Positions 8,504 to 15,739 of a stretch of 41,869 bases of DNA are shown here, in pieces. Where the stretch lies: the NCBI RefSeq assembly GCF_028206995.1, contig NZ_JAQLFL010000013.1, positions 1-41,869 on the forward strand, given 5' to 3'. How positions within the stretch are numbered: the stretch's first letter is position 1; every line of letters begins with the position of its first letter. The notes under the pieces were generated by a model. That model was not told where the DNA came from. It was given only the letters and a program-made list of their open reading frames with translations, and ran no database searches. The translations under genes and the position numbers were made by a program. Origin of the DNA: Collinsella aerofaciens. Its GTDB lineage: Bacteria; Actinomycetota; Coriobacteriia; Coriobacteriales; Coriobacteriaceae.

Positions 8504-9271
8504 CTACTCGCCTGCCTTGACGACCATAGAGGCGAAGTCGGCAGCCTTGAGCGAAGCGCCGCCCACGAGGGCGCCGTCAACGTCGGGCTTGGCGACGAGC
8601 TCGGCAATGTTGCCGGGCTTAGCGGAACCACCGTACAGGACACGGATGCCGTTGGCGAGCTCCTCGCCGAACATCTCCTTGAGGGTCTCACGGATAGCGC
8701 CGCAGACCTCCTGAGCATCCTCGGCGGTAGCGGTCTTGCCGGTGCCAATGGCCCAGATGGGCTCGTAGGCGACGACGACCTGCTTGGGGCAGGTGATCTC
8801 AAGACCAGCAAGGCCAGCCTTGACCTGGTTCACGACGTGCTCGACATAGGTGCCAGCCTCGCGGACCTCAAGGGACTCGCCGCAGCAGAAGACGGGAACA
8901 AGACCGGCGGCAACGAGGGCCTTGGCCTTCTTGTTCTGATCATCGTCGGTCTCGTGGAAGTAGTCGCGACGCTCGGAGTGACCGATGATGCAGTAGGTGC
9001 AGCCAGCGGACTTGAGCATGTCGCAAGAGGACTCACCGGTGAAGGCACCCTTGGCCTCCCAGTACACGTTCTGTGCACCGAGGGCGATGGGGGCAGCCTG
9101 AATGCGGTCATGAACCGTGGTGATGTCGATGGTCGGAGGGCAGACGAGCACCTCGACGCCAGCCGGAACCTCGGGCAGAGCCTGAGCCAGCTCGTCGGAG
9201 AGTTTGGCGGCCTCGGCGACGTCGTTGTTCATCTTCCAGTTACCAGCGATGAGAAGGGTGCGATTAGGCAT
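8504..9271 (-). CDS. tpiA: triosephosphate isomerase
   Basis: Interconverts dihydroxyacetone phosphate and glyceraldehyde 3-phosphate. The 255-residue TIM barrel begins MPNRTLLIAGNWKMN with Lys13. It has His97 in IIGHSERR and the catalytic Glu169 in VVAYEPIWAIGTGK, and ends with LVGGASLKAADF. The start is the ATG that overlaps the pgk stop by 8 bases (ATGCCTAA); an upstream in-frame extension lies inside pgk and matches no TpiA N-terminus. It is coupled to pgk and followed by gpmI. Confidence 0.97.
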   Translation of the reverse strand: MPNRTLLIAGNWKMNNDVAEAAKLSDELAQALPEVPAGVEVLVCPPTIDITTVHDRIQAAPIALGAQNVYWEAKGAFTGESSCDMLKSAGCTYCIIGHSERRDYFHETDDDQNKKAKALVAAGLVPVFCCGESLEVREAGTYVEHVVNQVKAGLAGLEITCPKQVVVAYEPIWAIGTGKTATAEDAQEVCGAIRETLKEMFGEELANGIRVLYGGSAKPGNIAELVAKPDVDGALVGGASLKAADFASMVVKAGE

Positions 9272-10454
9272 CGAGAAGCGCCTCCACTCCGGGCAGGGCC
9301 TTACCCTCGACGAGCTCCATGGAAGCGCCACCACCGGTGGAGATCCAGCTCATCTTGTCGGCCAGGTTGAACTTGTTGACAGCCGCGACAGAGTCGCCAC
9401 CGCCGATGATCGAGGTGCAGTCGGCCTCGGCGACAGCCTCGGCGATAGCCTGGGTGCCGTGAGCGAAGTTGTCGAACTCGAAGACGCCCATGGGGCCATT
9501 CCAGAAGACAGTCTTGGCGCCCTTGACGGCCTCGGCGTAAAGCTCCTCGGTCTTGGGGCCGATGTCCATGCCCTCACGATCGTCGGGGATAGCGTCGGAA
9601 GCGACAACCTCGGGAACAGCGTCCTCGCCAAAATGATCGGCAACGCGGTTGTCGATGGGGAGCAGGATCTTGACGCCCTTCTCCTCGGCCTTCTTTAGCA
9701 TCTCGCCGGCGCGCTCGACCCAGTCCTCTTCCTTGAGGGACTGACCGACGGTCAGGCCCTGAGCCAGGAAGAAGGTGTAGGCCATGCCGCCACCGATGAT
9801 CAGGGTGTCAGCGGAGTCGATGAGGTGATCGAGAACGCCAATCTTGGAGGAAACCTTGGAACCGCCGACGATAGCGACGAAGGGGCGCTCGGGCTCGGCG
9901 AAGATGCCGGTCAGCGTGTCGACCTCCTTCTCGAGCAGGAAGCCAGCGACGGCAGGCAGGTAAGCGGCGGGGCCCACGACGGAACCCTGGGCGCGGTGAG
10001 CGGTGCCGAAGGCATCGAGAACGAAGACGTCACCATAGGAAGCGAGCTTCTTGGCGATCTCGGGATCGTTCTTCTTCTCACGCTTATCGAAGCGGACGTT
10101 CTCGAGAACGAGAACCTTGCCCGGCTCGACGGCAGCGACAGCCTCGGCAGCCTTCTCGCCGTAAGTGTCGGCGACAAAGGCAACGTCGAGACCAGAGAGC
10201 TCGGCGAGCTTCTTGGCGACGGGCTCAAGGGAGAGCTCAGGCTGGAAGCCGGTGCCATCGGGACGGCCGAGGTGGCTCATGAGGATGACGCGAGCGTTGT
10301 GCTCAACGAGGTAGTTGATGGTGGGCAGGGCAGCCTTGATACGGGTGGTGTCGCCAACGACGCCATCCTTGATAGGCACATTGAAGTCAACGCGGACGAG
10401 AACGCGCTTGCCGTCGACATCGATGTCGCGGACGGTCTTCTTGGTAAAGGCCAT
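9264..10454 (-). CDS. pgk: phosphoglycerate kinase
   Basis: Transfers phosphate from 1,3-bisphosphoglycerate to ADP. At 396 residues it has the normal length. The N-terminal domain has RVDFNVP and HLGRPDG; the C-terminal nucleotide domain has GGSKVSSKIGV, GGGMAYTFF and GGGDSVAAV. The start MAFTKKTVRD is preferred: AAAGG lies 11 bp upstream, and the 12 extra codons of the longer frame are not family-like. A short hairpin and the gap terminator lie upstream, so expression may be partly uncoupled from gap. Confidence 0.97.
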   Translation of the reverse strand: MAFTKKTVRDIDVDGKRVLVRVDFNVPIKDGVVGDTTRIKAALPTINYLVEHNARVILMSHLGRPDGTGFQPELSLEPVAKKLAELSGLDVAFVADTYGEKAAEAVAAVEPGKVLVLENVRFDKREKKNDPEIAKKLASYGDVFVLDAFGTAHRAQGSVVGPAAYLPAVAGFLLEKEVDTLTGIFAEPERPFVAIVGGSKVSSKIGVLDHLIDSADTLIIGGGMAYTFFLAQGLTVGQSLKEEDWVERAGEMLKKAEEKGVKILLPIDNRVADHFGEDAVPEVVASDAIPDDREGMDIGPKTEELYAEAVKGAKTVFWNGPMGVFEFDNFAHGTQAIAEAVAEADCTSIIGGGDSVAAVNKFNLADKMSWISTGGGASMELVEGKALPGVEALLDA

Positions 10455-10477
10455 GTTTGCTTCTACCTTTCGTACGT

Positions 10478-10500
10478 GTCTGCCTCCCATTACGGCAGAC
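10478..10500 (-). other. inverted repeat in the pgk leader
   Basis: A perfect 7-bp inverted repeat, GTCTGCC with GGCAGAC, has a 9-nt loop and lies 24 bp upstream of the pgk start. It could be an mRNA hairpin that shields the transcript after the gap terminator. No function is established. Confidence 0.4.
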
Positions 10501-10510
10501 GATTTCCTAT

Positions 10511-10557
10511 AAAAAGGGCGCGACCCTAGGGTGTAAGCCCTATGAGGCCGCGCCCTT
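10511..10557 (-). terminator. terminator between gap and pgk
   Basis: An outer 9-bp stem AAGGGCGCG/CGCGCCCTT and an inner TAGGG/CCCTA stem make a two-part hairpin. On the minus strand it is followed by TTTTTATAGG. Because pgk lies downstream on the same strand, it probably sets gap expression above pgk-tpiA-gpmI through partial termination. Confidence 0.8.
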
Positions 10558-10594
10558 CTTTAGACGCTCAACGAGCTATTCGCTAAAAGCTAAA

Positions 10595-11620
10595 TTAAGC
10601 AACGAACTTCTCGAAGTACTTGATGGTGCGGACCATCTGAGAGGTGTAGGAGTTCTCGTTGTCGTACCAAGAGGTGACCTGAACGAGGGTCTGGCCGTTG
10701 CCGAGGTCAGAGCACATGGTCTGAGTGGCGTCGAAGATGGAGCCGTGGGTCTCGCCGACGATGTCGCGGGAGACGATCTGGTCCTCGTTGTAGGCGAAGG
10801 TCTCGGGGATGGTCTCGGCGTAGGCCTTCATGGCAGCGTTGACCTCGTCGACGGTGACCTTCTTGTCAACGACGGCGTAGAGGTTGGTCAGCGAGCCGGT
10901 CGGCGTCGGGACGCGCTGGGCGGCACCGATGAGCTTGCCGTTGAGCTCGGGGAGAACCAGGCCGATGGCCTTGGCAGCGCCCGTGGTGTTCGGGACGATG
11001 TTCTCGGAGCAGGCGCGGGAGCGACGGAAGTTGCCCTTGCGCTGCGGGCCGTCGAGCGGCATCTGGTCGCCGGTGAAGGCGTGGATGGTGGTCATGATGC
11101 CGGACACGATGGGAGCGAAGTCGTTCAGACCCTTGGCCATCGGGGCGAGGCAGTTGGTGGTGCAGGAAGCAGCGGAGATGATGTTGTCCTCAGCGGTCAG
11201 CGTCTCATGGTTGACGTTGTACACGATGGTGGGCAAATCGCTGCCGGCCGGAGCGGAGATGACGACCTTCTTGGCGCCAGCGTTGATGTGGGCCTGAGCC
11301 TTAGCCTTGCTGGTGTAGAAGCCGGTGCACTCGAGAACGACGTCGACGTCGAGGTCGCCCCAAGGCAGGTTGTTGGCGTCGGCCTCCTTGTAGATCTTGA
11401 TCTCCTTGCCGTCAACGGTGATGGAATCCTCGCCAGCAACGACCTCGTGATCGCGAGCGTAGTTGCCCTGCGTGGAGTCGTACTTCAGCAGGTAAGCGAG
11501 CATATCGGGAGAGGTGAGGTCGTTGATAGCGACGATCTCGGAGCCCTCATGACCGAACATCTGACGGAAAGCCAGACGACCGATGCGACCGAAGCCGTTA
11601 ATAGCAACCTTTACTGCCAT
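10595..11620 (-). CDS. gap: glyceraldehyde-3-phosphate dehydrogenase, type I
   Basis: Oxidises glyceraldehyde 3-phosphate to 1,3-bisphosphoglycerate with NAD. The 341-residue protein starts [15 protein letters not shown] (Rossmann motif), has Asp34 in AINDLTS, a mark of NAD preference, the catalytic Cys153 in ASCTTNC and the partner His in [10 protein letters not shown]. The start is fixed by AAAGGAG 6 bp upstream; the longer in-frame extension has no family match. It heads the lower-glycolysis operon and has its own candidate promoter and a palindrome upstream. Confidence 0.97.
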   Translation of the reverse strand: MAVKVAINGFGRIGRLAFRQMFGHEGSEIVAINDLTSPDMLAYLLKYDSTQGNYARDHEVVAGEDSITVDGKEIKIYKEADANNLPWGDLDVDVVLECTGFYTSKAKAQAHINAGAKKVVISAPAGSDLPTIVYNVNHETLTAEDNIISAASCTTNCLAPMAKGLNDFAPIVSGIMTTIHAFTGDQMPLDGPQRKGNFRRSRACSENIVPNTTGAAKAIGLVLPELNGKLIGAAQRVPTPTGSLTNLYAVVDKKVTVDEVNAAMKAYAETIPETFAYNEDQIVSRDIVGETHGSIFDATQTMCSDLGNGQTLVQVTSWYDNENSYTSQMVRTIKYFEKFVA

Positions 11621-11692
11621 TGTGTCTCCTTTCGTAAGGCCCCCGCGAGCTACAGCGCCCGCCGTTGAGGCCCACAAACTAACCACTCGCCT

Positions 11693-11722
11693 AATATACC
11701 TTTTTTTTGACTTGAATTTCAC
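11693..11722 (-). promoter_or_regulatory. candidate gap promoter
   Basis: Minus strand: -35 GTGAAA (11717-11722), an 18-bp spacer with an A8 tract, and -10 TATATT (11693-11698). The leader to the gap ATG would be about 65 nt. Matches to consensus are 4/6 and 5/6. Confidence 0.5.
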
Positions 11723-11754
11723 GAGAATGCTCGAAATTGAAAATCAAATTTACG

Positions 11755-11768
11755 TTAAAACGTTTTAA
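11755..11768. promoter_or_regulatory. palindrome upstream of the gap promoter, possible operator
   Basis: TTAAAACGTTTTAA is a perfect 14-bp palindrome with a central CG, 33 bp upstream of the predicted -35. The even palindrome with a central CG is the shape bound by LacI/GalR-type regulators. The outer bases (TT/AA) differ from the usual TG/CA. The assignment is inferred. Confidence 0.4.
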
Positions 11769-11813
11769 AGAATAAAATAGCAGCTAAATCCGTATATAAG
11801 TCGATACTTCAAA

Positions 11814-12743
11814 CTACTTGTTTGCTTCAATGAGCTTTTCAAGCCTCAAAACGCGATGGTACAGGGCAGACTTCGACAAGGGAGGGTCAGCCATCTCCCC
11901 CAGATCGCGCAGCGACAGATCGGGATAGCGCTCGCGCAGGTCGCAAAAGACTGCCAAGGCGTCCGGAAGCGTGTCGCGCAAACCCCGCTGTTCGAGCTCA
12001 TCGATCAACGCAAGCTGATGCTGGGCGGCACCGGCGCTTCTGGTCTGGTTGGCGAGCTCGGCGTTCACGCGACGGTTTACGTCGTTCTTAACCAATTTGA
12101 CCGCGCGCGCTTCCTCGATCTCGGCAACGCTGCGCTTGGCGCCGACCAGCTTTAGGAGCTGCTCGATCTCCTCGGCGCTCTTAATGTACACGGCATATGA
12201 CCCCCGCCGCGCATTAACACGAGCATGGACCCCAATCTGCTCCAACAGATCGCAAAGCCCCTTGGCATATTGCTCGCCCTGCACCGCGATCTCCAAATGA
12301 AAATCGCCGCGTGGATCGGCCACGAAGCCGCCCGCGATGAGCGCGCCGCGGATATAGGCAAGCCTGCAGCAGGGACGGGCAACGATATGTCGGGGCACGC
12401 CGGCGACAAGTCCTCCCCTGCGGTCGAGGATGCCCAGCAGCACCAGAGCCTTATCCAGGTCTGGCTGATCAGGCAAGGTGATGAGGTAGTTTCGAACCTT
12501 ATGCAATACAGATTTACGAACGGTGAACTCCGTTTTGAGCTTAAGGATGCGATGCGTCAGCGTGATCATCGTGCGCGCGACGGCTCCCGTCTCAGTCGCA
12601 ACTGTCAAACGATACCGCCCAGAGCCGGTAAGCGAGAGCGTACCACTCACGCGCGTGAGGGCGGCAAGCGTCGACAAGTCGCAGTATTCACATTCGGGTT
12701 CGCAGCGCGCAAGCTCGTCACGCACCTCGGCGGTAAACGACAT
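11814..12743 (-). CDS. whiA: DNA-binding protein WhiA
   Basis: WhiA family transcription factor, linked to sporulation septation in Streptomyces and to cell division and chromosome handling in other Gram-positives. At 309 residues it has the family's degenerate LAGLIDADG homing-endonuclease fold in the N-terminal two thirds, including RRGGLVAG, AYIRGALIAGGFVADP and HLEIAV. The helix-turn-helix is at the C-terminus (SLRDLGEMADPPLSKSALYHRVLRLEKL, shown here as a region). The start lies 6 bp after the rapZ stop, so the two are co-transcribed. The family's usual third partner, yvcK, is absent between them. Confidence 0.95.
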   Translation of the reverse strand: MSFTAEVRDELARCEPECEYCDLSTLAALTRVSGTLSLTGSGRYRLTVATETGAVARTMITLTHRILKLKTEFTVRKSVLHKVRNYLITLPDQPDLDKALVLLGILDRRGGLVAGVPRHIVARPCCRLAYIRGALIAGGFVADPRGDFHLEIAVQGEQYAKGLCDLLEQIGVHARVNARRGSYAVYIKSAEEIEQLLKLVGAKRSVAEIEEARAVKLVKNDVNRRVNAELANQTRSAGAAQHQLALIDELEQRGLRDTLPDALAVFCDLRERYPDLSLRDLGEMADPPLSKSALYHRVLRLEKLIEANK

Positions 12744-12749
12744 GCAGGC

Positions 12750-13652
12750 CTATGCCTTCGTGTTGGCGCGCGACAGGTCGCGGTGGGAGATGCTCACATG
12801 ATACTGAGCGCCTTCCAGGTAACGGGCCGTGGCCTCGGCAATGGCAACGCTGCGGTGCTGGCCGCCCGTGCAGCCGATGGCGATAGAAAGCTGCGGCTTA
12901 CCCTCCGCGATATAGCCCGGCATCACCGTATCGAGCAGCTGTGTCCAAGCCTTCCAAAACTCCTGCGTCTTGGGATGGTCCAGAACAAAATCGGAGACCT
13001 TTTTATCGAGACCGGTCATCGTGCGCATCTCGGGATCGTAGAACGGATTAGGCAGGAAGCGGACGTCGATCATAATGTCCGCCTCGACGGGCATGCCGTG
13101 CTTAAAGCCAAACGAGAACACGTGGACGTCCATGAGCTGCTGGTCGGACAGCTCGGAAAATGCCATACGTAGCTTGTTGCGCAGCGCAGAGGTGCGCAGA
13201 CGGCTCGTGTCGATAATCATATCGGCTCGGTCGCGCACGCCCTGAAGCTGAAGGCGCTCGCGCTGAATGGCATCGGCCGTAGTCTCCCCCGGCTTGGCAA
13301 TGGGATGACGGCGGCGATTTTCGCTGTAGCGACGAATCAGCACCTCGTCAGAAGCCTCCAGGAACACGATGTCGCAGCTCATCTCGCGCTCCTCGAGTGC
13401 GGCGACCGCATCGAGCAACTCGTCAAACAGTCCCTGGCTACGCAAATCGCAGGTGACGGCGAGATGCCTGCCCACGCCCGTATTGATACCGACGAGCTCG
13501 GCAAGCTGGGCGATGAGACGCGGAGGCAGGTTATCGATGCAAAAATAGCCCATGTCCTCGAACACGTGCATGGCCTGTGTGCGGCCCGATCCGGACATTC
13601 CGGTGATGATGACGATATCGGGGATGCGCTCCGAGCGCTCCGCCGCATCCAT
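12750..13652 (-). CDS. rapZ: RapZ/YvcJ family nucleotide-binding protein
   Basis: P-loop protein of the RapZ (YvcJ) family, which binds ATP/GTP. In E. coli RapZ is an RNA-binding adaptor controlling glucosamine-6-phosphate synthase mRNA; the role in actinobacteria is less clear. The protein has 300 residues with Walker A GMSGSGRT (18-25), the conserved DNLPP, and the C-terminal GCTGGQHRSVAIAE. The start MDAAERSER is chosen for AAAAGGGAG 6 bp upstream over two upstream ATGs. It lies between nanE and whiA. A link with amino-sugar flux from the adjacent nan genes is attractive but unproven. Confidence 0.92.
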   Translation of the reverse strand: MDAAERSERIPDIVIITGMSGSGRTQAMHVFEDMGYFCIDNLPPRLIAQLAELVGINTGVGRHLAVTCDLRSQGLFDELLDAVAALEEREMSCDIVFLEASDEVLIRRYSENRRRHPIAKPGETTADAIQRERLQLQGVRDRADMIIDTSRLRTSALRNKLRMAFSELSDQQLMDVHVFSFGFKHGMPVEADIMIDVRFLPNPFYDPEMRTMTGLDKKVSDFVLDHPKTQEFWKAWTQLLDTVMPGYIAEGKPQLSIAIGCTGGQHRSVAIAEATARYLEGAQYHVSISHRDLSRANTKA

Positions 13653-13690
13653 GGCATCTCCCTTTTGCATGTGCTGCCTCCCGAAAACAA

Positions 13691-13720
13691 GCGCGGGACC
13701 CAGCAACCCGGATCCCGCGC
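13691..13720 (-). terminator. terminator after nanE, in front of rapZ
   Basis: GCGCGGGAcC pairs with GGaTCCCGCGC around an 8-nt loop with one mismatch. On the minus strand it is followed by TTGTTTTCGGG. It ends the sat-nan transcript. A TATACT box at 13739-13744 on the same strand has no good -35 but could start rapZ, in which case the hairpin would also lie in the rapZ leader. Confidence 0.7.
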
Positions 13721-13771
13721 GGTCAATTGCCTATATTGAGTATACCGCCCCGAGCGGATACGAGGCCTGTC

Positions 13772-14458
13772 TTACGCCTCAAGCGCAGCCTTGAACCAAC
13801 TCGTAATACTCGTGGGGTGCGTGATGGCGGTGCCGACGACAACGGCCCAGGCGCCAGCATCGATCGCGGCGCGAGCCTCCTCGGGCGTGTGCACGCGGCC
13901 CTCGCAGATGATGGGAAGACCGGGGAATTCCTCGGTCGCCTGACGCAGGAGCGGCAGATCGGGGCCATCGGCCATGGTGCAGTCGATGGCAGCGACACCG
14001 TGAGAAAGCGTGGTAGATACAAGGTCGAAGCCCATATCAACCGCACGGCGAATGTCCTCGATGGTGGCACAATCCGCCATCAGGAGCACACCCTCCTCGT
14101 GCAGCGGGCGGAAGGTATCCTCGACCGACTTGCCGTCGGGACGCAGACGATCGGTGGCGTCGATCGCCACGATATCGGCACCCGCAGCAACGCAGGCGCG
14201 AGCGTGACGCAGCGTCGGCGTGATGTAAACGCCCTCGTGCCCATCCTTCCACAGGCCGATAACAGGAACCTCACAGCGACCCTTAATGGCGGCAATGTCG
14301 GCAAGGCCCTGGCAGCGAATGGCGGCGGCGCCGCCGAGCTCGCAAGCACGAGACATTTGAGCCATGGTCTCGGGCGTACGAAGCGGCTCGCCCATATACG
14401 CCTGAACGCTCACGACGAGCTTGCCCTTCAGGGACTGGATCAAAGGATCAACGGTCAT
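13772..14458 (-). CDS. nanE: N-acetylmannosamine-6-phosphate 2-epimerase
   Basis: Converts ManNAc-6-phosphate to GlcNAc-6-phosphate, the last nan-specific step of sialic acid catabolism. The 228-residue TIM barrel begins at MTVDPLIQSLKGKLVVSVQA. It has the substrate-binding IRCQG, the catalytic Lys71 in IGLWKD and Glu186 in ICEGRVHTPEEA, plus VVVGTAITHP near the end. The start is supported by AAAGG 11 bp upstream; the longer open frame runs through a palindromic element and has no family match. It is last in the sat-nan operon. Confidence 0.95.
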   Translation of the reverse strand: MTVDPLIQSLKGKLVVSVQAYMGEPLRTPETMAQMSRACELGGAAAIRCQGLADIAAIKGRCEVPVIGLWKDGHEGVYITPTLRHARACVAAGADIVAIDATDRLRPDGKSVEDTFRPLHEEGVLLMADCATIEDIRRAVDMGFDLVSTTLSHGVAAIDCTMADGPDLPLLRQATEEFPGLPIICEGRVHTPEEARAAIDAGAWAVVVGTAITHPTSITSWFKAALEA

Positions 14459-14485
14459 GTTCGACTCAACCTTTCTCAAAAACAG

Positions 14486-14583
14486 CCTTCTGAGACACCG
14501 CACCTTGACGTTCAAACCGTCGCTCGCGTACCGAAGTACGCTTCGCTCCTCTTTCACGTCAATCTGCGGCACCTCAGAAGGCG
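14486..14583 (-). repeat. 98-nt imperfect palindrome between the ROK kinase and nanE
   Basis: Two 49-nt arms align in register without gaps. GCCTTCTGAG pairs with CTCAGAAGGC, CCGCA with TGCGG, TTGACGT with ACGTCAA, and GCGTAC with GTACGC at the tip. On the minus (transcribed) strand the tip reads GCGTAC-TTCG-GTACGC, a classic cUUCGg tetraloop. Three mismatches near the base become G-U pairs in that RNA. There is no T-run, so it is not an ordinary terminator. It may be a stabilising or processing hairpin, or a REP-like repeat; no target-site duplication is visible. Confidence 0.7.
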
Positions 14584-14599
14584 CACTTGGTAGCTATGT

Positions 14600-15565
14600 T
14601 TATTTCAACGACGCAAGAAGGTGTTCGGCGGCACCGATGAGCGGAGCATCGCCCTCAAGAGAACCGATGAGGATCGGCGTGTCCTGAAGCGGATCGAGCG
14701 CCTGGCTGGCATAGCCCTCGTGTACCGAATCCTTCCACGTCTGTGAACGCCAATCGGGACCTTGGTGAATCACGCCACCCGAAAGCACGATGACCTCAGG
14801 GTCCAGGATGTTAGCGAGCGAGCCCAAGCTGGCACCCAGCGCAAAGCCGGCGTCATGGATGACCTCAGTCGCCTTTGCGTCGCCCGCGCGGCACAGGTCG
14901 TTTACATCGCGACCGACCGAAGGACGGCTGGGGTCGACGCGGCCAAAGCGCTCGTCGTACATGCGACCAATGGAAGTGCCCGAAGCAACAGACTCAAGAT
15001 GGCCAGAACGCCCGCAGGCGCAGGGAATGCCGGCGGCAGCCGAGCACTCGATGTGGCCCATATGACCGGCAGCACCGTGGAAGCCCTGCATCACGCGGCC
15101 GTTCTCGACATATGCGCCGCCGATGCCCGTACCGATGCCCAGACACAAGACGGAGAACTTGCCCTTGCCGACGCCCCAGTGGGCCTCGCCCAGAGCATGA
15201 GCCTGCACGTCGCCCACCACGGCAACGGGAAGACCAAGGTCCTCGCGCAGACGCGGCCCCAACTGAACGCCAGACCAGCCGGGCATGATCTCGTTGGCGT
15301 AGGCGATGGCGCCCGTCTTGGGGTCGACGACACCGGCGGCGCCAATACCGATACCGAGGACCTCGACATCGGGGTTCGCCTCGAGAGCAGCCTTGATGGA
15401 CGCCTCGATGCGCTGGAAAACTGCCTCGCCGCCTTCTTGGGCCTCGGTGGGAACCTCGGCTTCAAAGACCGGATGGGGCACGCCGCCATCAGCCGGATAC
15501 TCCATAATGGCAGTCGCAATCTTGGTGCCGCCGATATCGACGGAGCAAACGTACTTGTTCTCCAT
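14600..15565 (-). CDS. nanK: ROK family sugar kinase, probable N-acetylmannosamine kinase
   Basis: ROK-family kinase placed to phosphorylate ManNAc released by the lyase. The 321-residue protein has the phosphate-binding DIGGTK (10-15), the catalytic Asp119 in GDVQAHALGEA, LGIGTGIGG, and the ROK zinc region (GHMGHIE, then CACGRSGHLE at 182-191). The fourth zinc position, Cys in most ROK proteins, is His189. The start follows AAGGAG by 6 bp. Context between nanA and nanE favours ManNAc; glucose or GlcNAc kinase activity cannot be excluded from sequence alone. Hairpin elements of about 100 nt flank it on both sides. Confidence 0.85.
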   Translation of the reverse strand: MENKYVCSVDIGGTKIATAIMEYPADGGVPHPVFEAEVPTEAQEGGEAVFQRIEASIKAALEANPDVEVLGIGIGAAGVVDPKTGAIAYANEIMPGWSGVQLGPRLREDLGLPVAVVGDVQAHALGEAHWGVGKGKFSVLCLGIGTGIGGAYVENGRVMQGFHGAAGHMGHIECSAAAGIPCACGRSGHLESVASGTSIGRMYDERFGRVDPSRPSVGRDVNDLCRAGDAKATEVIHDAGFALGASLGSLANILDPEVIVLSGGVIHQGPDWRSQTWKDSVHEGYASQALDPLQDTPILIGSLEGDAPLIGAAEHLLASLK

Positions 15566-15633
15566 GTCGCTCTCCTTAGGAGATATAAACAACTACAGGA
15601 AATGCGCCGTCAGGCTAGCCGTCACAGCGCGGT

Positions 15634-15739
15634 AAAGGTTTTCCAAGTGCCCGAGATCGCCGAGAAGCCGTGTGGCCATTGACCTAATGGGTCATGGCCG
15701 CACGGTTGAACGGCGAGGTCGGGTGCCTGGGAAAGCTTT
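15634..15739. repeat. 106-nt imperfect palindrome between nanA and the ROK kinase
   Basis: Arms of about 51 nt (15634-15684 and 15689-15739) match in register. The identical blocks include AAAG, TTT, CCCGA, TCGCCG, CCGTG and GGCCAT, with a 4-5 nt loop. It overlaps the nanA stop codon. No T-run follows on the minus strand. Most mismatches would be G-U pairs only in plus-strand RNA, unlike the element at 14486-14583. It is a hairpin of unknown role: mRNA protection, processing, or a remnant of a palindromic repeat. Confidence 0.65.

Noticed and set aside
7104..8714. A long plus-strand open frame opposite gpmI and tpiA
   Set aside because: A mirror of highly expressed glycolytic genes with strong codon bias; no family resemblance.
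14459..14572. N-terminal extension of nanE through the palindromic element
   Set aside because: The extra 38 residues have no family match, and a ribosome site precedes the shorter ATG.
14486..14583. CRISPR repeat, tRNA or T-box leader in the ROK kinase-nanE spacer
   Set aside because: Only one palindrome is present, there is no repeat-spacer series, no cloverleaf, and no T-box core sequence.
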